This document shows positions 55,065 to 64,000 of a DNA stretch of 64,000 bases, one piece after another; the first letter of the stretch is position 1; each line of letters opens with the position of its first letter. The notes under the pieces are model-generated. The model saw nothing but the letters and a program-made list of their open reading frames with translations, did not search any database and was not told where the DNA came from. Source of the stretch: Ophiodon elongatus (Eukaryota; Chordata; Actinopteri; Perciformes; Hexagrammidae); contig JACSYO010001630.1 in the NCBI GenBank assembly GCA_016806645.1, forward strand, positions 1,064,229-1,128,228. Reading direction: 5' to 3'. A program made the position numbers and the translations under genes.

Positions 55065-56440
55065 ACTTTCTTTGTTTTGCCAGTTCAAAAGTAATAACTT
55101 ATCATTGATTTGTATGATTTGTTTTATCTATGCGAGTTGTATAAGTTGAAAACAACCACACTAAACTAAGCTCTGAATAAGGACAGATTTGAAGAAAAAG
55201 TTACTTGCCAGAGCTGCGATGTTGTAGTAATTAAGGAACTTCTGGTTTGGCGAATAGCGCAGTAGAGTAGGCAACTCGTCGGAAGGGCTCTGTCACTATA
55301 TTACATTTATTTGGCATTTGTTGTACTATTTACCCGTCTGAGACTTGGAGAACCTGCTTCTAAAACTGATTCCTTCCTTGGTGTACAATAACCGAATGAC
55401 CAACTATGTCCTAACATTACATCATATTATTAATCATGTTATTAACATTACACATCATGACGGCCTTCTTTTCTTTCTGTTGAACTTTAAAACACTGGAC
55501 ACTTTATGATAGGTGAAAGGTAAATCCACATGTTAGGTCCGTAGAATAAGAATAAGTTCTCGAGTATCTTTATGTTATTAAGAATGCTGTAGATGACAGG
55601 GATAAGAGATATCCCCGCTTTGGTTTAATATGAGCATAGTTAATGTTGTCGATGCGATTCTCTGCTGATGCTGTAACGTTAATGACGCCATTTTCTGCGA
55701 CTCCTTAACTTTCATTAAAATAACTATGGGTCATTGATTGCATTAATTTGAACGTGGAACTTTGAAAAATCCAATCCTTCAATTAAACAGAGTGGAGCCA
55801 TGACATGTAATCTAACGATATTGTTAACGACGGTCCTCGGTGGCCCCGAGTTGGACTAATCATTCTTATACCCTGGTTGGTGCTACGAAGAGGGGGGACC
55901 TCATTGTTATAAACCAACATTAATATTTTTACAGTTAATAATCAAACATATGCATACATAGTTTTTTCTCTTTCATTACATGCTCTTTAATCGTTTGAAG
56001 GGTCAAGTACATATACAGTCAAGCTGTTTTATCCGTCGCTCACGGGATCTAAAAATAGAGCTGTCAGGAGCATATCCCTATTTTCTAACGATGCTTAAGG
56101 GTGCATCTTATTGTTTTCTAGTCTCTAGTTGTTACTTATGATAATAAGAATTACTTATTACACTTTTTTCTTCTACTTTTTTCATTAGTATTTGTTCAAT
56201 TGTTTATTTCTCCTTTCCACTTGTTATACTCACACTATGGACATACAGAACTTCTGTTTGTTGCGATGGCCATTGTTTAGAAAATGGCTTTCACTGCACT
56301 GTTCCTCTTTAGAAGTAGTGGTTCCCAAGTTTAAATCCTTTGTTTTTGCCTTTACAATCATTCATAAAGACAGAGTTTGAAGTGCATGATAGAGGTATGC
56401 ACAAAGTGATTAACAGCACAAGGGAGTTTGCAGGTCTATG
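55065..56440. other. No gene recognised
   Basis: AT-rich spacer. No motif or RNA gene recognised before the L1 start. Confidence 0.45.
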
Positions 56441-56449
56441 TACATAGGA

Positions 56450-56661
56450 CTGGTGCCTTTGTTAGGTAATAAGGTGATTAACGTCTCAACCAAGTTCATA
56501 TCCTGGAATGTAAAAGGAGTCAAGCTGGTTAAAAGACAACTTACAACAATTGACAGTGAACGTAGCATTCCTACAAAGAGACCAACCTCTGTAACGCCAG
56601 TGTTGCTGGTCTTCAACGAAATTGGGTTGCCAGGTGTTCCATTCCAGATTTAATGCAAAAG
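56450..56661 (+). pseudogene. L1-clade LINE endonuclease, left part
   Basis: The frame at 56438-56653 reads STKFISWNVKGVK, the opening of an L1-type endonuclease. Further on, in another frame, QVFHSRFNAKV, matching the first catalytic segment (FHSxFNxKxRG). It is interrupted at 56661 by the retroviral insertion and continues at 63232 (RRTAILINKKNSF, DPNGRYVIV). Broken by several stops. Confidence 0.75.
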
Positions 56662-56756
56662 TGTAGTATATTTTGCTCTTATAAGGCATGAAGATAGCAT
56701 ACGTGAAGGGGCCCGGGACTTTGAAATGTCGGATCCACTGTTGATGTTACACATCT
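56662..56756 (+). mobile_element. ERV LTR fragment (first 95 bp)
   Basis: Matches the start of the full LTR at 56970 (gtagtatattttgctcttat, tgaaggggcccgggactttg), with few differences. After acacatctg it switches abruptly to env 3' sequence. Confidence 0.85.
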
Positions 56757-56969
56757 GTTTTTTCCTGTCTACATTGTTTAATGGATATTTCAAGAAAGAT
56801 AGCTGTCTGACAGGCTTTTCACTCTCACTTTTTCTATACTCCATACAGTTGCTATAATTGTTAAAATTATGCTGTAGGACGGGTTGTTATTTTTGTCATG
56901 ATTATACACCTGTATGTTTTCCTCTTTTGTTTTTTATCGAGACTTTGTTTAGTCTCGAAGGGGGGAATA
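56757..56969 (+). pseudogene. ERV env transmembrane end and polypurine tract
   Basis: Degenerate coding remnant compatible with a membrane-spanning region (LFNGYFKK, then a hydrophobic LSLFLY stretch), followed by noncoding sequence and the tract aaggggggaata at 56957-56969. This abuts the LTR start, as a polypurine tract should. It corresponds to the part of env that is missing at 63205. Confidence 0.65.
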
Positions 56970-57396
56970 TGTAGTATATTTTGCTCTTATAAGGCATGAA
57001 GATAGCATACGTGAAGGGGCCCGGGACTTTGAAATGTCGGATACACAGATGTTACACATCTGGTGCCCGCTGGGTGACCCCTCTGGGGAGTGTTTTTGGC
57101 CTGGAGGATGAAGGAGTGTGTATGCATATGTCCGAAACATATATTTCATTGGGGGCCCTGTTTGTGACGTCATTTTATCCTCAAGTCTGGGGCGTAAACA
57201 ACATCAATATATAAGTGATCGGGAGAGACCCGACGGGTGGAGTTCTGTTCGACTTTGGGACTCTCCGGGTGTTCATGACGCCCGTCTTGACATATGTTGC
57301 TTGTTTGTAATAAACTTCATTATACCAGCAAGAACAGTGTCCGCGGAGATTCCTTCATCATCACTCCAACATCACTGTCGCTCGAAATATACGACA
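56970..57396 (+). mobile_element. ERV full-length LTR, 427 bp
   Basis: TGTAGTAT start, TATATAAG at 57208-57215, AATAAA at 57309-57314, end ATACGACA. It lies between a polypurine tract on the left and a primer-binding site on the right, so it functions in sequence terms as a 3' LTR of what precedes and a 5' LTR of what follows. Confidence 0.85.
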
Positions 57397-57400
57397 AACT

Positions 57401-57480
57401 TGGCGTCACGAACTCCGGACGTGATGTGGCCTGCGGATCCTCCAGCAACTTCACATACGGTGAGCATTTCTCACTCGATT
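57401..57480 (+). other. ERV primer-binding site and splice donor
   Basis: TGGCGTCACGAAC begins 4 nt after the LTR end and is placed as a primer-binding site; the tRNA is not assigned. A splice donor-like acggtgagc lies at 57457-57465, suitable for subgenomic env mRNA. Confidence 0.6.
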
Positions 57481-58539
<1,059 letters not shown>

Positions 58540-58735
58540 CAGATATTTTGATAAGCATGAGCTTCTTTTGAGAGGACGTAATGAAATAAATAAGTTGGTA
58601 AAGAAACATGAGCTTCTTTTGAGAGGACGTGATGAAATAAATGAGTTATTAAATAAACATGAGCTCTTCTTAAAAGGGACGTAATATAACAAATGAGTTA
58701 TTAAATACACAATGAACTTCTTTTAAGAAGGATAG
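58540..58735 (+). repeat. 51-bp coding-like tandem repeat, about 3.5 units
   Basis: Units contain agcatgagcttcttttgaga and gatgaaataaatgagttatt. In the frame starting at 58550 the first units read KHELLLRGRNEINKLVK, KHELLLRGRDEINELLN and KHELFLKGT before a stop. The 17-residue period and charge pattern suggest a helical repeat from a gag-like protein. Later units are out of frame. Confidence 0.75.
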
Positions 58736-59027
58736 CCCTTGAACTCCCCCTCCCTCCGCCTCACTCGTCTCAAAATTCCTCCGTGTGCAGGTCGGAATGT
58801 GTGTGTGTGAAAGTGCTCACTGAGGTTAACAATTTCTTGTGACACAAAGTTCATTTGCCGTTTGAACTTTTTGTCTCATTTTGGTTTTCATTAAATTCTA
58901 CAATGTTTAGTTAGGGGTTTAATTTGGGAATTAAGTTTATGATGTTGTTAAAGGGACCTAATGGGTTCATAAGAGACTAAATCATTGCCTGTTTCTTGTC
59001 TTTTATTTCATTTACGGTGAATGAGAA

Positions 59028-59699
59028 TTGAGACTGAAGACAAGGCAGCTGGCCGGTAACCGAGGGTTTAAGAAAACGGATGGTTCTCCGATACAGCATC
59101 ACGCCCAGATCATGAAATTGTTGCATGCTATGATGAAGCCTAAAGAAATAGCAATAGCTAAATGTGCGGCACATAAGATGGATGCGTCAAAGGTTTCACA
59201 AGGGAATAGAGCGGCGGATGAAGCTGCAAAAGCAGTCACAGGAGCAGATAAATTGGGCAAAGTTCTTCTCGTAACGCATGAAGTGAACTTGGAAGACAAA
59301 ATTACGCTCAAAGATGTGATTTTAATACAGGAAGCGGCTCCTGAAATGGACAAACAGTTGTGGCTAGACCGAGGAGCCACCCGAGATTCTACTGGACTTT
59401 GGAGAAATCATGAGGGGCTGATACTATCACCTCCAGACTTGTTGGGTCTAATGATTAAGGAGGCGCATGGTTTAGCTCACGTTGCAAGGGGGGAAGTTAA
59501 GAGAAAGATTACAAAGGAGTATGGTTTTTGGGCACCATGTTTGCTTGAACAGATTGATTATGTCATAGGCAGGTGCACTATCTGTCTGAAAAACAATGTT
59601 CGGAGGGGAGTGACGGTTCCTCCTGGTTACATTCCAACTCCAAGGGGTCCTATGCGTGAACTAGTTGTGGACTATGTTGATATGATAAAAACCGATTGA
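59028..59699 (+). pseudogene. ERV pol: RNase H end and integrase zinc domain
   Basis: RNase H C-terminus (GFKKTDGSPIQHHAQI, CAAHKMDASKVSQGNRAADE with the last catalytic residues), then the integrase HHCC domain (HGLAH at about 59468, CTIC at about 59575) and ELVVDYVDMI with the first integrase Asp. The frame starts at TTG rather than ATG because it is the remnant of a deleted pol: the RT, protease and most of RNase H are gone. Junction with leader sequence is near 59040. A frame break near 59690 separates it from the core. Confidence 0.85.
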
Positions 59700-60846
59700 G
59701 GGTAAAAGATATATGCTGGTCGTTGTGGACAGATTTTCACGATGGCCCGAGGCTTGTCCAACAAAACGAAAAGATGCTCAATCGGTTGCCAAGTTCTTAT
59801 GTAGAGAGGTCATAAGCAGGTGGGGACTTCCAGATCGAATATCCTCAGACAATGGGAAAGAGTTTGTGGATAAGACGGTGAAATTGATTTTGCAAAAACT
59901 AGGAATTAAACAGCGTCTTGGTGTAGTCTATCATCCGCAAAGTCAAGGGATGTGTGAAAGAATGAATGGTGTTCTGAAAAATCGTATTGCCAAAATATGT
60001 CAGCACACGGGTTTAAATTGGATAGCAGCGCTTCCATTGGCGCTAATGGTATGTCGCTCTAGTGAGATCCGCGATTTACATATGGCACCTCATGAGTTGG
60101 TTACAGGAAGACTGATGCCAACGCCTTGTCTGCGGACAAGTGGAAAGGGTCCAAGCCTGGCCCTTTTAGAAGATGAAATGCAAACGTATGTTACATATAT
60201 GGTTAATCTACATAAAAGAATATCCGCATATGTTTCTGACAGGCCAACAAAAGAGGAGGTACAGGAGAAGCTCGATGAGCAAAAAAGGAACACAGTGCAA
60301 CCTGGAGACAAGATGTTCGTGAAGGTGTTTAGAAGGAAGTGGTATAACGAACGCCGGGAAGGACCATTTGAAGTAGTTCGCAGTACGGGAACCGCGGTCC
60401 AGGTTAAAGGGTCTCCAACGTGGTATCATTTATCACATTGTGTCAAAGCGCCAAGTGAAGAGGCGCCACATTCACAGATCCGCGATGCTGAAGGCTCAAG
60501 AGAGCCCGAAGACAATGTGGAAGAACATACACCAGACAGGGAGATGCATGAAAATCCTCAGAGTCAGAACGCAGAAGGAGAGATTGTCCAGGTTATGGAC
60601 AATGTTGATGTTTCTGTGCACATTCCTGATGATGCCAGAAATGACTTTGCAGTTGATGGACAAGAAAGAAGATTTAGGGACATTGTCTTTCAACATGTCC
60701 CAGACACAGCAGGACCTATTTCAGTTGCCTGCAAAGCGCCAGAGATATCAAAGGGCGGTGACTCCGCTGCAGGACAACTCAGGGATCCAGTTAGACAAAG
60801 GAGCCCGAGACCAGTTAGGAGAAGGGTTAAACCAAACCGTTACTAG
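59700..60846 (+). pseudogene. ERV integrase core and C-terminus
   Basis: MLVVVDRFSRWPEACPTKRK, ISSDNGKEF (second Asp) and YHPQSQGMCERMNGVLKNR (Glu), with 35 residues between Asp and Glu. Then GDKMFVKVFRRKWYNERREG and WYHLSHCVKAP: the C-terminal domain. A long hydrophilic tail, SQIRDAEGSREPEDN onward, extends to 60846 and overlaps env in another frame. The three catalytic residues are intact; only the frame break upstream spoils it. Comparison suggests class I (gamma/epsilon-like), not certain. Confidence 0.85.
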
Positions 60847-62420
60847 AACCAGGGTTGAAGTAACCTTGGGGAAGTCAATTCAGCTTCCATGTCAGTGTAC
60901 AGGAGAAAATAGTGGTGAAGGGAAAATCAGAGTTGAGTGGAAAGATAGCCATGGTAGGATTCTGGTTCTGTCAGAGACATTACTATTAGGGAAGTATACA
61001 TTACTTAATGACAAAAGGAGACTGAAGGTCAAGGGAGATTGTAGTCTCTATGTACATAGGCCTCAACAGGAAGATCAAGGTGATTACAGGTGTTCTTTTT
61101 ACGATCCACATATTGGGAGTGAGCGGTCCGAGTTAGGATTTAGAGTTCGCATAGTGTCTCTAGTGATACTAGGTGGGAATAAGAGTATAGACCTCCAAGA
61201 TGTTGGGGAAACAAGAGAATTGACAACGATGACATCAACTCTCCAGACGAAAGCTGGGAAAATGGAAGAGAAATCTACTCTTTCAATGTTAAAAGCTACT
61301 GAAGGTATAAATGTATCACATTTAACTACAATGGCGCCGCAGAAGGTTTCTATAACGTCACCTCCTTTGAGGACTGTGATCAGAGTTAGGTTAGGAGGAA
61401 CAGCTCACCTTCCTTGTCAATGTGGAAGGTGGAACGTTGGTGTTAACATGCCTCCCAAGTGGGAAAATAGTCGTGGTGAAGATTTGTTGTTGACAAAACC
61501 TGAAGATGACATTATGCCTCGTGATCAAAGGAAGTATATTTTGTTTAATGAGATGAGGTGGTTGACAATTAGAGATGATTGTTCACTTGCCCTGCGTAAC
61601 GTTACTTGGGAAGACCAAGGGGAATACATGTGTACTTATTTAGAACCATAGTTTAAATTTATTCCATATCAAAATTATTGGATCGAAGGTCATATAACTC
61701 GTAGAGTGACACTCATGATAAGAGATTTGAGTCCTATTGAAGTTTTCACGGTTAATAAAGGGGTTCAGGAACAATTTACCACAGTAACCACTCCAAGGGT
61801 GAATAGTACACAGATGAAGCCTGTTACTCTAGTTCCAGAAACAACTAAGAAGGTTCATACAACAACTCAGACTACTACTCTAGCTATGACTTTGAAGGGG
61901 ATGAATGCTACAACAGTGACGACATCTTTGGCATCTACGACACTTGTAAATGTAACGCAGACATCTAACATGACATCTTGGACATTTAAGGATGTGATTA
62001 ATGTAACCCAGAAGCTAATGTTACAAATAGAGCCTAGTGTGAACAGTGGTAATGAGATTGTGTAAGTCAGAAAACAGATGATGGAAGAGAATTATGTAGA
62101 GTCATCTATGACAGCTCAGAGGACTATTTCAGACGTAGATAATAACTTTTTTGACTCTGATCAGACACCAGAATACATGACGGATCAATACCATACATTA
62201 CAAAAGAGAGAAACTAAATGGAGGGCGTTTGGGTTTGATCCCTCAGTGTTACGAATTGCAGACCCTTGGGCAAGTAAGAACTTATGGTTCCAGCAATTAA
62301 CTCATTCCGTAAGATCGGTTGTGAAAACGAATGGTCCATGTCTGGTAAAAGTCCTATCGCCAAACTCATGGCCTTCAATTTTAGAGACTATACCAGCAGC
62401 AGTCAGCAGGAGATGCACTG
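60485..62420 (+). pseudogene. ERV env, N-terminal part with two Ig-like domains
   Basis: The in-frame ATG is at 60485. Residues about 38-50 (LWTMLMFLCTFLMM) are a short hydrophobic segment that could be a signal anchor. Ig-like domain 1, about 60850-61180: LGKSIQLPCQC, VEWKDSHGRI, DCSLYVHRPQQEDQGDYRC. Domain 2, about 61360-61740: LGGTAHLPCQC, KWENSRGEDL, DDCSLALRNVTWEDQGEYMC. Each has the Cys, Trp, Asp-x-Gly-x-Tyr-x-Cys pattern of V-set folds. A TAG at 61649-61651 interrupts domain 2. A Thr-rich stretch (about 61760-62000) and a TAA at 62063-62065 follow. After about 62400 the frame shifts. Overlaps pol by some 360 nt. Confidence 0.8.
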
Positions 62421-63204
62421 ATGGCTTGGGCAGTACATCTGTTTAGGCCTAGATTTACATGCTCTTGGTTGACGGGATTATCATATGTAAATATACTTGA
62501 TCAGCATGAAAATATCAGAACGGCGGTCCCTGATATAATGAAAGTGACATCAGTGGGAGCAACCAGCTGTTTTTGTTCAAATACAACTCATGATGGGCCG
62601 GGAATGTTTATGGGGATATCAGATTGTGATAAATATATGATGGACTTCGGTAAATATGAACATAAGAATAGTAATGATTCGTATGAAGTAACTTTTCATG
62701 TACCACATCACAAAAAGAATAAAACTTTGAGGGTACAGAACCAAATGTTGCCTGGGAATGTGACTATAGGGAATTTCAAAGATATTTGGTGGGTTTGTGG
62801 TGATAAGGCATACATATTTCTACCGTATGGGTGGACAGGATGCTGTTATATGGCAACGTTGAAACTTCCATATGAGGTTCTTACTATCCAGAAGGGATTA
62901 GGCCCAGAGGGGGTCAAATCTAATGTCGCTTCAAGAAGTAGGAAGAAACGTGAGATGGCACAGTTTCACAATTTGGAATCTTACCATTGGAGAATAAGTA
63001 TAGGAGAGAAGTGGGGTATTGGATTATTTCCATGGTATGGGGTGACATTTTTGGCAGATCACATCGACAACATTACCTACACCTTACAGGGTTTTGCGAA
63101 CGAAACCATAAGAGGTTTTGAATATTTGTCAAACACTCAGAGAAGCCACAGACTGACGTTGCTAAAACATGACATGGCTCTTGACTATATTTTGGCCAAA
63201 CAAG
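62405..63204 (+). pseudogene. ERV env, SU core and truncated TM
   Basis: Cys-rich surface region (ATSCFCSNTTHDGPG, WWVCGDKAYIFLPYGWTGCC) followed by a furin site RSRKKR at 62934-62951. The transmembrane subunit begins MAQFHNLESYHWRISIGEKW, then GLFPWYGVTFLADHI, a region with FANETIRGFEYLSNTQRSH and KHDMALDYILAKQ just before the CX6CC motif that class I TM proteins carry there. Coding stops at 63204, where LTR sequence takes over, so the disulphide loop and membrane anchor are missing. The end of env is instead found at 56757-56969. Confidence 0.8.
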
Positions 63205-63231
63205 CATCACTGTCGCTTGAAATATACGACA
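63205..63231 (+). mobile_element. ERV LTR fragment (last 27 bp)
   Basis: catcactgtcgcttgaaata then tacgaca, matching the LTR end at 57370-57396 with one change. It joins env directly to the right target duplication. Confidence 0.85.
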
Positions 63232-64000
63232 AAAGCCAGAAGGACAGCCATATTGATAAACAAAAAAAACTCTTTTCATCCTAAAGAGATTATTAGCGAC
63301 CCTAACGGGAGATATGTTATTGTTTGTTGGACAACTCCTTGCTAATCCTGTGATTTTAGTAAATGTGTATGCTCTTAACTGCGACGACAGTAACATTGTT
63401 GAGAAACTATTTTTTGTAATACCTAAGCTTGACAGTGGATTCCTTATAATAGGAGGTGATTTCAATCTTGTGCTGGATGTCACCTTTAAGTTTCCCAACA
63501 CCAGAGCTTACTCCTTTTTCTCTAACGTGCCTCATAACTAGACTATTTCTTACTCGATAATAGACTGATGCCTAAGGTTAAGTCCTGCTCGTATAATAGT
63601 ATTATCATAACAGATCACGGCGTCTTTTTTTCTAGAGACTAACACCTCCCCAGATATTTCGCAAGCCACATCATGGGAGACTCTTAAAGCATACCTCCGT
63701 GGGCAAAGCATAGCTTATTCCTCTATCAAAAAATGAAAAATCTCCAAACGGACTGAAATTTCCCAACAGATCCTGGATGTTGACTCTAAATATGCTCAAT
63801 CCCCAAATCCGCAAAACAACAATTCCCCAGGTCCCGATGGATTTACGACAGAATTTTATAAAAATGTTTTCCTTTCAGCTGGCACCAATTCTTAAAGCAA
63901 TGTTTAAAGAAGCACTCTCCATAGGCATTCTTCCTATAAATTTGAGACAGACCTCTATCTCTCTGCTGGCTAAGAAAGATAAAGATCTGGAATTCCATCC
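63232..64000 (+). pseudogene. L1-clade LINE, right part
   Basis: Resumes the endonuclease interrupted at 56661: RRTAILINKKNSF, SDPNGRYVIV, VNVYALNCDDSNIVEKLFFV, GGDFNLVLDVTFKF, then IID and ITDH-like remnants. After a deletion the RT begins near 63820 (SPGPDGFTTEFYK, LPINLRQTSISLLAKKDKDL) and runs off the window. Several stops. The clade is L1 (PGPDGF, ISLLxKKDKD). Confidence 0.8.

Overview
The window is accessory DNA from a vertebrate genome, almost certainly a teleost fish. The evidence is a dense mix of transposon families that co-occur in teleosts (Rex3/RTE, L2, L1-Tx1, a Rex1/CR1-like LINE, EnSpm/CACTA, piggyBac, several hAT elements, Tc1/mariner, Sushi-type and other Ty3/Gypsy elements, and a retrovirus), GT-AG introns, AT-rich spacers and (GT)n microsatellites. 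The species cannot be named. I found no intact ordinary host gene. Nearly all coding signal belongs to mobile elements, and most of it is broken.

Layout. 0-1.65 kb: end of a Sushi-like Ty3 LTR with 44-bp tandem repeats, then a decayed gag and protease start. 3.1-3.7 kb: a 5'-truncated Rex3 tail with target-site duplication (TSD). 6.2-7.0 kb: a hAT deletion derivative. 8.6-18.7 kb: a GTA-rich repeat family invaded by a SINE, a complete young Ty3/Gypsy element (9267-15458, TSD aaact), a hAT element that itself carries a solo LTR, and an L1-Tx1 LINE. 18.7-31.8 kb: four LINE copies, all on the minus strand (Tx1, L2, Rex1/CR1-like, L2), plus a hAT N-terminus. 31.9-34.9 kb: a head-to-tail pair of a long noncoding repeat. 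36.2-39.4 kb: a piggyBac element with TTAA ends. 40.8-48.7 kb: an 8-kb EnSpm/CACTA element carrying a zinc-finger transposase pseudogene and a multi-exon second gene, both on the minus strand. 54.2-55.1 kb: a Tc1 remnant. 56.4 kb to the end: an L1-clade LINE split by a retroviral insertion (56662-63231, TSD aaag).

The most notable items are as follows. (1) The endogenous retrovirus has an env reading frame that carries two immunoglobulin-like domains and a Thr-rich stalk upstream of a conventional SU/TM region. Its parts are in a permuted order: LTR fragment, env 3' end, full LTR, primer-binding site, pol, env, LTR fragment. (2) The EnSpm/CACTA element has two genes and defined termini, and its second gene (SAMD3-like) is close to intact. 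(3) Several insertions have boundaries and target duplications readable to the base, so the order of invasion can be reconstructed. All identities rest on motif recognition by eye; no database search was run.
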